NCBI GenBank assembly: GCA_024398105.1
Contig: JAKSJP010000014.1
Location: forward strand, 1 to 63,295
Reading direction: 5' to 3'
Source of the DNA: Bacteroidales bacterium
Lineage (GTDB): Bacteria > Bacteroidota > Bacteroidia > Bacteroidales > UBA932
Length of the DNA: 63,295 nucleotides
Part shown: one piece after another, positions 35,251-43,088 of the stretch
Numbering within the stretch: position 1 is the first letter of the stretch
Layout of the letters: every line of letters begins with the position of its first letter
The notes under the pieces: generated by a model
The model's database searches: none
Seen by the model: the letters and a program-made list of their open reading frames with translations, nothing else
Told to the model about the DNA's origin: nothing
Position numbers and translations under genes: made by a program

Positions 35251-36730
35251 GTTTCAGCTGTTCAATCTGTTTGTTGATTCTCTCGAGGATGGAGATCTTC
35301 TCCGCTCTGAGCTCCTCTGAGATGTCGACCTTGTAGTAGTGAGGGTTGATGAGACGTCTCTCAGACTTGCTGAAATGTGCGAGTGTGTCGTCGTAGAATG
35401 CCTTCTTCTCAAGAAGAGTGTGCTTTTCAGCGACGTACTTGCCGTTCTCGATCACAATCTTCTGGAGCGGGCGGTATCTGTATGTCCCGGCCTCGAAAGT
35501 CTTGTATTTGAATCTGTCCTGCTCGTCGTAGACGGTGAAGGTCTCTCCGGCCTCGATCTTCCTGCTTGTCTCGTCGCCCCTGAGGCAGGTTACGTCCGCC
35601 TTGTGGATCTCACCATAGTCCGGATCGTCCTTGATGATACGGTAGGTGATCTGGAAACCAGGGTTGATGAGCTTGATGGTGTCCTCTGAACGCTTGAGCA
35701 CAGGCTCTCCCTTGATCTGCACGAGCTTGTAGACGTTGCCGAAGCAAGGGGCTGCCTTCGAAGTCGCGATAGCGTCGCCTACGCCGTAGCAGTCGATAGC
35801 GGCGCCCTGGCGCTCGAGGTCGGTGATGAGATACTCGTCAAGACCGTTGGTGGCGAAGATCTTGCACTTGGTCATGCCATGCTCGTTGAGGATCTTCCTT
35901 ACCTTCACTGAAAGGTAGGCAAGGTCACCGCTGTCGAGACGGATGCCGTAGCCGCCCTCGTACGAGTCGTCGATCCCGTTCTCGCGGAAAGCCCTGATGG
36001 CGTTGACGATACCGCACTTGAGGGTGTCATATGTGTCGATGAGGAGAATGAGGTTCTCGCCCATGTGGGTCTTGATATAGTCTGAGAATGCCTGGTGCTC
36101 GCCCTCGACGCTGCTGCCGTATGAGGTGATGTAGCTGTGGGCCATGGTACCTGTCGAAGGAACGCCGTTCATCACTCCGGTGAGGATGTTCGATGTGCTT
36201 GCGCAGCCTGCGATGATGGCAGCCTTGGCTCCGTATGTGGCTGCCCATGGACCATGGGCGCGTCTTGAACCGAATTCACTTACAGGGTGGTTGGTAGCCC
36301 TGCATACTCTTGAAGCCTTGGTCGCTACGGCCATCTGGTGGTTCATTATGCAGAGCATCGGTGTCTCGAGCACCTGGGCCTCGATGAGCGGACCCTCGAC
36401 GATTACGATAGGCTGGTTAGGGAACACGATCTCACCCTCGCGCATCGCATAGATGTTGCCGGTGAACTTCATGGTGCTGAGGTACTCGCGGAACTCCTTG
36501 TAGTCGTCTCCTGGAAGGAACTTCTCGAAGAAGCTGCTGTCCATGTTTCCAAGGTTCTGTACCATCTCTATCACCTCCTCGGTGCCGGATACTACAGCCC
36601 AGTTGTTGTTCTCAGGGGCTTTCCTGTAGAAGAGGTTGAAGATAGCAGTCTCGTCCTTCCTGCCTGTCTCGAAGAAAGACTTTCCCATAGTGTACTGGTA
36701 CTTGTCTGAGCAATATGCGTTGTTGAGCAT
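35243..36730 (-). CDS. pncB: Nicotinate phosphoribosyltransferase
   Basis: About 495 residues, cytosolic. It makes nicotinate mononucleotide from nicotinate and PRPP, the entry step of the Preiss-Handler route to NAD. Landmarks include NAYCSDKYQYTMGKSFFETG at the start, HGPWAATYGAKAAI, SYITSYGSSVEGEHQAF and GIRLDSGDLAYLS with the PRPP-site Asp. The frame extends to ATG 36787, but a -7 box (minus strand, 36756-36763) lies inside that extension and ATG 36730 gives the usual N-terminus. It leads an operon with susC, susD and two lipoprotein genes. Confidence 0.93.
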   Translation of the reverse strand: MLNNAYCSDKYQYTMGKSFFETGRKDETAIFNLFYRKAPENNNWAVVSGTEEVIEMVQNLGNMDSSFFEKFLPGDDYKEFREYLSTMKFTGNIYAMREGEIVFPNQPIVIVEGPLIEAQVLETPMLCIMNHQMAVATKASRVCRATNHPVSEFGSRRAHGPWAATYGAKAAIIAGCASTSNILTGVMNGVPSTGTMAHSYITSYGSSVEGEHQAFSDYIKTHMGENLILLIDTYDTLKCGIVNAIRAFRENGIDDSYEGGYGIRLDSGDLAYLSVKVRKILNEHGMTKCKIFATNGLDEYLITDLERQGAAIDCYGVGDAIATSKAAPCFGNVYKLVQIKGEPVLKRSEDTIKLINPGFQITYRIIKDDPDYGEIHKADVTCLRGDETSRKIEAGETFTVYDEQDRFKYKTFEAGTYRYRPLQKIVIENGKYVAEKHTLLEKKAFYDDTLAHFSKSERRLINPHYYKVDISEELRAEKISILERINKQIEQLKLD

Positions 36731-36755
36731 TTTCTGTCTTATATATTTATTACGC

Positions 36756-36763
36756 AAATCTAA
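36756..36763 (-). promoter_or_regulatory. -7 box of the pncB operon
   Basis: TAGATTTG on the minus strand, 25 nt before ATG 36730. It excludes the longer frame start at 36787. Confidence 0.4.
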
Positions 36764-36800
36764 ATATTTTTTTGCGTAAGTTTGCATTAAACATCACCTT

Positions 36801-38297
36801 ATGGAGACACTCAAGTCTATATTCAAGACATATACAGGGGCCGATGCCGATGAAATCAGGCCGCTTGGCGCTTCCGGAAGCAACCGCAGGTACTTCAGGA
36901 TGACTGGTGGCGGGACTTCTCTGATAGGCGTCAAGGGAACCGACCGCGAGGAGAACGCCGCCTTCATTTCCATAGACCGTCATTTCGCGGCAAAGGGCCT
37001 GAACGTCCCCAAAGTCCTGGCAGTCAGCGAGGACGGGATGTACTATATCCAGGAAGACCTTGGCGGCACTGCCCTCTATGACGCAGTCTCCGAAGGCCGT
37101 CACAGCGGCGTCTACAGCCCTGAAGAAAGGGCTCTGCTCTGCCGCACGGTAGCCATGCTCCCGGACATCCAGTATCTCGGAGGTGAGGGACTGGACTATG
37201 GTACCTGCTATCCGGAGCCTGAGCTCAATGGGAGGATGGTGATGTTCGACCTCAACTACTTCAAATATTGCTTCCTCAAGCCTAGCGGACTCGAGTTCAA
37301 CGAGGTCCGTCTCCAGGACGATTTCGACAGGCTTTGCAGCGACCTGCTCAAGGACTTCGGGAATACCTTCATGTACCGCGACTTCCAGGCCCGCAACGTG
37401 ATGCTCAAGGACGGTCAGCCGTATTTCATCGACTTCCAGGGAGGTCGAAGGGGACCGGTGTATTATGACCTTGCGTCGTTCGTGTGGCAGGCCAGGGCTA
37501 AATATCCGGACGACCTGAAGGAAGATATGATCTCAGCCTATCTCAAGGCTCTCCGCAGGTATGAACCAGCTCTCGACGAGGCAGCCTTCCGCAGCAATCT
37601 GAGGCTCTTCGTGCTATTCAGGACGCTTCAGGTTCTCGGCGCCTATGGATTCAGAGGACTTGTCGAGAAGAAGGCCCACTTCCTTGCGAGCATCCCGCCG
37701 GCACTGGACAATCTCCGAAAGCTGATAAGCACTCCTTTCGAGGAGTATCCGTATCTGAATCAGGTACTTGGACGCATGCTCTCACTTGAGAAGTTCAATC
37801 CTCCAGCAGCGTCCGAGGACGGCCTGCTCGAGGTCAAGGTCTACAGCTTCTCGTTCAAGAAAGGCATCCCGGAGGACAACTCCGGCAACGGTGGCGGCTA
37901 TGTCTTCGACTGCCGCGACATAATCAATCCTGCCAACAAGGAGGAACGCGACGGCAAGATCCTGAACCCGGACTATCTCTACTACCGAACCATCAACGGC
38001 AGGGACAAGGACATCATCGACTATATCGAGAACAGGGGCAGGTCGGAGGGATTCGTCGACGACTATATCCCGGTCGCTGACTATCTGGACCATGTCTGCA
38101 GCCTTGTCGACGCCCATGTCGACACCTACGTCAGACGCGGTTTCTCAAGCCTCCAGGTCTGCTTCGGCTGCACCGGGGGCCAGCATCGCAGCGTCTACTG
38201 CGCCCAGCACGTCGCCGAGCATCTTGCCGCAAAATACGGCGGCAGGATCCATGTCAGGCTCATCCACAGGGAACAGGGCATTGAGGAAAACTTATAG
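36801..38297 (+). CDS. AmgK-like sugar kinase fused to RapZ C-terminal domain
   Basis: 498 residues, cytosolic, two parts. Residues 1-330 are an APH-fold kinase: ATP-binding GASGSNRRYFRM near residue 24, catalytic loop TFMYRDFQARNVML near residue 192, metal-site YFIDFQGG near 210. This resembles AmgK, which phosphorylates MurNAc and GlcNAc at C1. Residues 343-498 match the C-terminal domain of RapZ (VKVYSFSFKKGIP, GGYVFDCRDIINP and GCTGGQHRSVYCA), the part that in E. coli senses glucosamine-6-phosphate. The fusion suggests sugar-responsive control of the kinase. The next gene, 18 bp on, is a MurU-like nucleotidyltransferase. Confidence 0.85.
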   Translation: METLKSIFKTYTGADADEIRPLGASGSNRRYFRMTGGGTSLIGVKGTDREENAAFISIDRHFAAKGLNVPKVLAVSEDGMYYIQEDLGGTALYDAVSEGRHSGVYSPEERALLCRTVAMLPDIQYLGGEGLDYGTCYPEPELNGRMVMFDLNYFKYCFLKPSGLEFNEVRLQDDFDRLCSDLLKDFGNTFMYRDFQARNVMLKDGQPYFIDFQGGRRGPVYYDLASFVWQARAKYPDDLKEDMISAYLKALRRYEPALDEAAFRSNLRLFVLFRTLQVLGAYGFRGLVEKKAHFLASIPPALDNLRKLISTPFEEYPYLNQVLGRMLSLEKFNPPAASEDGLLEVKVYSFSFKKGIPEDNSGNGGGYVFDCRDIINPANKEERDGKILNPDYLYYRTINGRDKDIIDYIENRGRSEGFVDDYIPVADYLDHVCSLVDAHVDTYVRRGFSSLQVCFGCTGGQHRSVYCAQHVAEHLAAKYGGRIHVRLIHREQGIEENL

Positions 38298-38315
38298 AAC
38301 ATTCAGGAGCATCCA

Positions 38316-39044
38316 ATGAAGGCAATGATATTCGCTGCGGGACTCGGGACCCGTCTGAAACCCCTTACCGACGAAATGCCGAAGGCGCTCGTTCCGGTGT
38401 GCGGACAGCCGCTTCTGTACCATGTGCTCGAAAAGCTCAAGGCCGCCGGGGTGGACGAGACGATCGTCAACGTCCATCACTTCCCGGACATGATAAGGCA
38501 GTGGATAGAGCACCATGATACCGGAATCAAGGTCAGCATCTCCGACGAGAGGGACTTCCTTCGCGAGACCGGCGGCGGAATAAAGTACGCCGAGCCGCTT
38601 CTCAAAGGCAGCGGCGGTTTCCTGGTCCACAACGTCGACATCCTGTCCAATCTCGACATCGCCTGGCTGATGTCCCAGGTCCATGGTACCTCGCTCTCGA
38701 CGCTTGTCGTCAGCGAACGCAAGACTAGCCGTTATCTGCTTTTCAACGACGAAATGAGGATGGTCGGCTGGACCAATGTGACGACAGGGGAGGTCCGTAC
38801 CCCGTTCAAGGACCTGGACGTCTCGAAATGCCGCAAGCTTGCTTTCTCCGGCATCCACTATATCTCAGACGGGATATTCGATCTGTTCAGAAAGAAAGAA
38901 GTCAGCGACAGGTTCTCCATCACTGACTTCTATATCGATGTCTGCGCCGATTACCCGATAATGGGTGTCGTCCCTGAGGATTTCAGGATGATCGACGTCG
39001 GCAAGCTTGACACTCTCGCCAAGGCTGAGGAATTCCTCGCCTAG
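38316..39044 (+). CDS. MurU-like sugar-1-phosphate nucleotidyltransferase
   Basis: 242 residues, cytosolic. The nucleotide-binding signature is AAGLGTRLKPLTDEMPKALV at residue 6; FLVHNVDIL near residue 107 carries the metal-binding Asp. The size fits MurU, the UTP:MurNAc-1-phosphate uridylyltransferase of the AmgK-MurU cell-wall recycling bypass; other sugars are possible. Placement directly after an AmgK-like kinase gene supports this. It converges on the CPBP protease gene with a 20-bp gap and no visible terminator. Confidence 0.82.
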   Translation: MKAMIFAAGLGTRLKPLTDEMPKALVPVCGQPLLYHVLEKLKAAGVDETIVNVHHFPDMIRQWIEHHDTGIKVSISDERDFLRETGGGIKYAEPLLKGSGGFLVHNVDILSNLDIAWLMSQVHGTSLSTLVVSERKTSRYLLFNDEMRMVGWTNVTTGEVRTPFKDLDVSKCRKLAFSGIHYISDGIFDLFRKKEVSDRFSITDFYIDVCADYPIMGVVPEDFRMIDVGKLDTLAKAEEFLA

Positions 39045-39064
39045 CTGTATTCTCTATTGATAGA

Positions 39065-39973
39065 CTAGATCGCAGGAATCTCGTCGCAGTTGCCCTGAGG
39101 ACTTGCTGTCTCGATCCTTCCTATGTATCTCACGAAGAGGATGATGAAAAGGATCGCGGCGGCAAAGATCGTCCAGTAGGCATATCCTGGCAGAAGATCC
39201 AGCCATGAATCATATTCGCTGAGCGACTCGCTCTGGCCCATGCAGAGGGCGAGGGTGTTGTTGGCGAAATGCATGAGCATGGTAAGCATGATCGAACCTG
39301 TCTTGTAGTAGACATAGCCCATCAGGCAGCCGATCGCGAATGCAGGGATGGCCTGCCATGGATTGAGGTGGATGACTGCGAAGAAAAGCGCTGAAAGCAC
39401 GATTGCAAGATATGGGTTCATGTTCGAGCCGTCTGCCTTCTTGTAGTTGAGCAGACCTCTGAGCACTGTTCCTCTGTAGAGCCATTCCTCAAAGAATGGA
39501 GCGAAGATGCTGACGCTGAGGAAATTGAGGAAGAAGTTGCCTTCTGTCATGCTGTTAAGCGCATCCTCGAGCCACTTCGGCATCTCAGGCATCGCAGAGT
39601 TGACTGCGTCCATGTCGAAAGCCATGCAGACCGTAGCCAGCATGCAGAGGACGGCGGTGAGGACCACTCCTCCCTTGCCGAAATGCTTGCTGTCGATCGC
39701 GTAGCCGGTCTCGAACATCATGTTGCGGTTGCTCACCATCTTGGCATAGATCATCGCAGGGATGAACATCACCGGATATGCGATCAGGGTACCGTAGGTC
39801 TCTACAGCTTCCTTTCCGAGAGGGATGAGGCAGAGCGATACGATGTTGCCCAGAAGTGCGCCGAGAAGGATCCACAGGAGCATTCCGAACATGCCGCTTA
39901 CACCTGGCACATACCATGAGAAGCCGGACAGTACGTCGTAGTTCGAGTTTGAACTTCTTTTAAAGAATGCCAT
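39065..39973 (-). CDS. CPBP-family intramembrane metalloprotease
   Basis: 302 residues with about seven to eight membrane segments. Catalytic motif 1 is FFEEWLYRGTVLRG near residue 163 (EExxxR), motif 2 is FFAVIHLNPWQ near residue 206, and FAIGCLMGYVYYKTGS carries the later Asn/His-type region. CPBP (Rce1-like) proteases cleave membrane peptides or process prenylated or bacteriocin peptides; the substrate here is unknown. It lies 6 bp from the following nucleotidyltransferase gene on the same strand, so cotranscription is likely. Confidence 0.88.
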   Translation of the reverse strand: MAFFKRSSNSNYDVLSGFSWYVPGVSGMFGMLLWILLGALLGNIVSLCLIPLGKEAVETYGTLIAYPVMFIPAMIYAKMVSNRNMMFETGYAIDSKHFGKGGVVLTAVLCMLATVCMAFDMDAVNSAMPEMPKWLEDALNSMTEGNFFLNFLSVSIFAPFFEEWLYRGTVLRGLLNYKKADGSNMNPYLAIVLSALFFAVIHLNPWQAIPAFAIGCLMGYVYYKTGSIMLTMLMHFANNTLALCMGQSESLSEYDSWLDLLPGYAYWTIFAAAILFIILFVRYIGRIETASPQGNCDEIPAI

Positions 39974-39979
39974 ATGGTG

Positions 39980-40915
39980 CTACTTATAAAGTGGGGTTGG
40001 ATATGTGCCGTTGTCAGCAAGTTCCTGGAACTTCGCTACCACTGCAGGACGATCCTCCTTGAAGGTCACGCCGAACCAGCGTGACGGGGTAGAGAGGACC
40101 TCGCACTTGTCGCCGCCCTTCTTGATCATGGTATCTACAGCGTAAGGGATGTAGTACTCCTTCTTGAGCTCCTTTACGTTGACGTCGAGGAATGCCTTGA
40201 AGATCTCGTAGCTCTTGCCGAAGTAGTCAGGGGTGAATCCCCACATGTTCATTGAGCAGAGGGTCTTGCCCTGGAGCTCGATGTGGTTCTCGAGGGTCAC
40301 TGAATTGTCGCCGTAGATGTTGCCGTCGGCCTCTCTTGCGATGTTGTGGTGCTCAGCGATGTCGGTGAGGTGCTGGTCTGCGTCGTATGTGCAGACTCCT
40401 CTTGATACTCCACCTGACTCTGAGAGGGTGTTCTCAAGCTCGAAGCCTACGATGCAGTAGGTTCCCTTGCTGTCCTCGTGTGCCTTGAGCCATTCGCCGA
40501 GGATCCTGAATGAATCCTTGCCATAGTAGTCGTCGCCGTTGATGACAGCGAAAGGCTCCTTGATGACATCCTTTGCCATAAGCACGGCGTGTGCTGTTCC
40601 CCATGGCTTCTGTCTCTCCGGATCCATCTCGTATCCCTCAGGGATCTTGTTGAGCTCCTGTGTGACGAATACGAACTCGAGAGGTGTGCCGTCGACGCAC
40701 TTGACATTCTTGTATTTCTCCTTCACTGCCTGCTCCATCTGCTCCTTGAAATACTCTCTGACGATATAGACTACCTTGCCGAAGCCGGCAGCCACTGCGT
40801 CATAGATAGAGTAGTCGATGATTGTCTCTCCGCTAGGACCGACTCCGTCCATCTGCTTGAGTCCGCCATATCTGCTGCCCATTCCGGCTGCAAGTACCAA
40901 AAGTGTAGGTTTCAT
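39980..40915 (-). CDS. Sugar-phosphate nucleotidyltransferase family protein
   Basis: 311 residues, cytosolic. The N-terminal signature is VLAAGMGSRYGGLKQMDGVG, with INGDDYYGKDSF near residue 120 carrying the metal-binding Asp, and WGTAHAVLMA near residue 105. The overall pattern is that of the NTP-transferase family, UTP--glucose-1-phosphate-like in layout. It is a conserved Bacteroidota protein whose sugar substrate I cannot state. Upstream of CPBP, apparently in one transcript. Confidence 0.82.
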   Translation of the reverse strand: MKPTLLVLAAGMGSRYGGLKQMDGVGPSGETIIDYSIYDAVAAGFGKVVYIVREYFKEQMEQAVKEKYKNVKCVDGTPLEFVFVTQELNKIPEGYEMDPERQKPWGTAHAVLMAKDVIKEPFAVINGDDYYGKDSFRILGEWLKAHEDSKGTYCIVGFELENTLSESGGVSRGVCTYDADQHLTDIAEHHNIAREADGNIYGDNSVTLENHIELQGKTLCSMNMWGFTPDYFGKSYEIFKAFLDVNVKELKKEYYIPYAVDTMIKKGGDKCEVLSTPSRWFGVTFKEDRPAVVAKFQELADNGTYPTPLYK

Positions 40916-40946
40916 AACTATTTGTTGTCTTTAATTTTCTCTTTTC

Positions 40947-40978
40947 TTGGTTGATGACCTCAAAATTAGTTATTTTTG
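40947..40978 (+). promoter_or_regulatory. Promoter of the ftsB-like gene
   Basis: TTG (40947-40949), 21-nt spacer, TATTTTTG (40971-40978), 40 nt before the ATG at 41018. Confidence 0.5.
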
Positions 40979-41017
40979 CTGACATCTTAATCAAGAAATC
41001 TCATAAAGGTCTCATAG

Positions 41018-41320
41018 ATGGGCAAGCTGAAGGAAATATGGAATGGTGAGCACAAGGGCTTTGTGCGTTATGCTGCAGTCGTGACTGTGCTTTTCCTGCT
41101 TTATGTCTGCGTCTTCGGACACGACAGTCTCTGGCGCTGGGTCAAGGCCGGAGCGGAACTCCGTGGCCAGAACCGCCAGATCGAGCTCTATCAGAGAGAG
41201 ATCGACCAGATGGACGCCCAGATCCGCATGCTCTCAAATGACGTCGACTCCCTCGAGGAATTTGCCCGGGAGAACTTTTCTTTTGCTGCCCCGGGCGACG
41301 ACGTCTATATCGACGAATAG
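41018..41320 (+). CDS. FtsB/DivIC-type septum formation initiator
   Basis: 100 residues. One membrane segment (VVTVLFLLYVCVFGHDS, residues 22-38) is followed by a coiled coil (NRQIELYQREIDQMDAQIRM) and a short C-terminal tail ending EEFARENFSFA, the normal FtsB/DivIC layout with periplasmic coiled coil. It should join the divisome with FtsL and FtsQ. Transcribed alone; its 3' side opens into the repeat field at 41327-41681. Confidence 0.88.
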   Translation: MGKLKEIWNGEHKGFVRYAAVVTVLFLLYVCVFGHDSLWRWVKAGAELRGQNRQIELYQREIDQMDAQIRMLSNDVDSLEEFARENFSFAAPGDDVYIDE

Positions 41321-41326
41321 ACGTGC

Positions 41327-41447
41327 GACCTAGGTCACCTGAAACCCCCGAGACCTAGGTCACTGTATTTCTGTAATTGATTGATATATAGTATTATAAG
41401 AAAAATGGGTGACCTAGGTCACGGCACTTTTGTCCGACCTAGGTCAC
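41327..41447. repeat. Four copies of the palindrome GACCTAGGTC
   Basis: GACCTAGGTCAC occurs at 41327-41338, 41352-41363, 41411-41422 and 41436-41447. The first and second pairs are both spaced 25 bp, with 59 bp between the pairs. Each is a perfect palindrome (GACCTAGGTC, one copy GTGACCTAGGTCAC). The intervening bases differ. No gene lies here; the site starts 7 bp after the ftsB-like stop codon. Confidence 0.85.
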
Positions 41448-41498
41448 TTTCTTGGGATTTGCCCTTTTTTGCAGGCAGCATCTTTCTGGTTATCCAGC

Positions 41499-41550
41499 AA
41501 TATCTGGACGTATTCCAAACAATATCTGGACGTATTCCAAACAATATCCG
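41499..41550 (+). repeat. 22-bp tandem repeat
   Basis: Two exact tandem copies (41499-41520 and 41521-41542), beginning AATATCTGGACG, followed by an 8-base partial third copy. Confidence 0.85.
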
Positions 41551-41559
41551 ATCTACATA

Positions 41560-41630
41560 AAAGCAGCAAACTCCTGCAAGGGCGACCTTTTCCCCAAGTT
41601 CTTGGGAGCCCGGCAGGAGTTTGCTGCTTT
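41560..41630. repeat. Structured element B: conserved core with self-complementary arms
   Basis: Left arm 41560-41577 (AAAGCAGCAAACTCCTGC) and right arm 41613-41630 are perfect 18-bp complements. Core 41578-41612 carries the same GGGCGACC, TTTCCCCAAGTT, TTGGGA and CCCG blocks as element A and folds into CCCAAG-TT-CTTGGG inside a GGGC/GCCC stem. The arms are unrelated to those of element A. It lies between the convergent ftsB-like and purB genes, and its right arm is amplified in tandem. Confidence 0.8.
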
Positions 41631-41681
41631 GTTATGCAGGGATTTGCTGCTTTGTTATGCAGGAGTTTACTGCTTTGTTAT
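41613..41681 (+). repeat. 23-bp tandem repeat derived from the arm of element B
   Basis: Three tandem 23-bp copies (41613-41635, 41636-41658, 41659-41681), each beginning with GCAGGAGTTT or a one-base variant and ending GCTTTGTTAT. The first copy is the right arm of element B, so the arm itself has been duplicated. Confidence 0.88.
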
Positions 41682-41687
41682 TGATTC

Positions 41688-43040
41688 TTACAGACAATAA
41701 CCTGTGTAAGTCCATGGAGTGATCTCGCGAAGCTCAGCCTTCACACTCTCAGCGACATCAAGAGTCTCGATGAAGTCCTTGATGGTAGCCTCGTCGACTG
41801 GCTTGCCGGTGCGGGTGAGAGCCTTGAGAGCCTCGTAAGGGTTAGGATAGTTCTCTCTTCTGAGGACGGTCTGGATAGCCTCGGCAGCGACAGCCCAGTT
41901 GGCCTCGAGGTCCCTGTGGAGGGCAGCCTCGTTGAGGATGAGCTTGCCGAGACCCTTCTTGAGTGAAGCGAAGGCGATGAGACCGTGTGCGAGAGGCACA
42001 CCGATGTTACGGCTGACAGTAGAGTCTGTGAGGTCTCTCTGGAGACGCGAGATAGGAAGCTTCATTGAAAGGAAGGTAAGGATCGCGTCTGCCATACCGA
42101 AGTTACCCTCGGCATTCTCGAAGTCGATAGGGTTCACCTTGTGAGGCATGGCTGAAGAGCCGACCTCTCCCTTTACGACCTGCTGACGGAAATATTCCAT
42201 TGAGATGTATGTCCAGATGTCGCGGCAGAGGTCGATGAGGATGGTGTTGATGCGGCGGAGAACGTCGAAGATCGCTGCGAGGTTGTCGTAGTGCTCGATC
42301 TGGGTTGTAGGGAACGACCTGTGGAGACCGAGAGAAGCTACGAACTCGTTGCCGAATGCGATCCAGTCGTACTGAGGGTATGCCACCTTGTGTGCGTTCA
42401 TGTTACCTGTAGCACCGCCGAACTTCGCAGGATAGGTCATCTGCTCGAACTGACGGATCTGCTCCTCAAGACGTACCTGGAACACCTTGAACTCCTTGCC
42501 TACGCGGGTAGGGGAAGCTGGCTGACCATGGGTCTTGGCGAGCATAGGGATCTCCTTCCACTCCTCTGCGTCCTTTGCGATGATTGCGAGGACTTCCTTG
42601 AGTGCAGGCATGTATACCTCCTCGAGCGCCTCCTTGAGCATAAGAGGGGTGGCGGTGTTGTTGATGTCCTGTGAGGTAAGTCCGAAATGGATGAATGTCA
42701 GATACTTCTCGAGACCGAGCTCTGTGAAGCACTCCCTGAGGTAGTATTCAACGGCCTTTACATCGTGGTTTGTCACCTTCTCGATGTCCTTCACCTTCTG
42801 TGCCTGCTCAGGAGTCATCTCCTTCCATACGGCCTGAAGCTTGGCTTCGAGCTCCGGATTGAGGACGCCTTCGAGCTGAGGGAGAGGCATCTTGCAGAGT
42901 GCGACGAAATATTCAATCTCGATCCTTACTCTGTACTTGATGAGAGCGTATTCGCTGAAATATTCTGAAAGGGAAGCGGTCTTGCTGTAGTAACGTCCAT
43001 CTATAGGAGTCACAGCCAAAAGTGTCTGAAGATTTGTCAT
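41688..43040 (-). CDS. purB: Adenylosuccinate lyase
   Basis: About 450 residues, cytosolic. It cleaves SAICAR and adenylosuccinate in purine synthesis. The fumarase/aspartase-superfamily signature SSAMPHKVNPIDFENAEG is near residue 295, with HFGLTSQDINNTA near 120 and KTHGQPASPTRVG near 170. The frame extends upstream to a TTG, but ATG 43040 gives the normal N-terminus (MTNLQTLLAVTPIDGRYY). The longer E. coli-like form is expected in this phylum. Minus-strand -7 box TATTTTTG at 43066-43073. The 3' end meets the repeat field. Confidence 0.95.
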   Translation of the reverse strand: MTNLQTLLAVTPIDGRYYSKTASLSEYFSEYALIKYRVRIEIEYFVALCKMPLPQLEGVLNPELEAKLQAVWKEMTPEQAQKVKDIEKVTNHDVKAVEYYLRECFTELGLEKYLTFIHFGLTSQDINNTATPLMLKEALEEVYMPALKEVLAIIAKDAEEWKEIPMLAKTHGQPASPTRVGKEFKVFQVRLEEQIRQFEQMTYPAKFGGATGNMNAHKVAYPQYDWIAFGNEFVASLGLHRSFPTTQIEHYDNLAAIFDVLRRINTILIDLCRDIWTYISMEYFRQQVVKGEVGSSAMPHKVNPIDFENAEGNFGMADAILTFLSMKLPISRLQRDLTDSTVSRNIGVPLAHGLIAFASLKKGLGKLILNEAALHRDLEANWAVAAEAIQTVLRRENYPNPYEALKALTRTGKPVDEATIKDFIETLDVAESVKAELREITPWTYTGYCL

Positions 43041-43088
43041 TCTAACCAATTGTCAAATTAGAATGCAAAAATAATGATATTGTTCGGT

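Noticed and set aside
41430-41700. Overlapping small frames in 41430-41700
   Set aside because: They read through tandem repeats and element B; translations are repetitive and have no start context.
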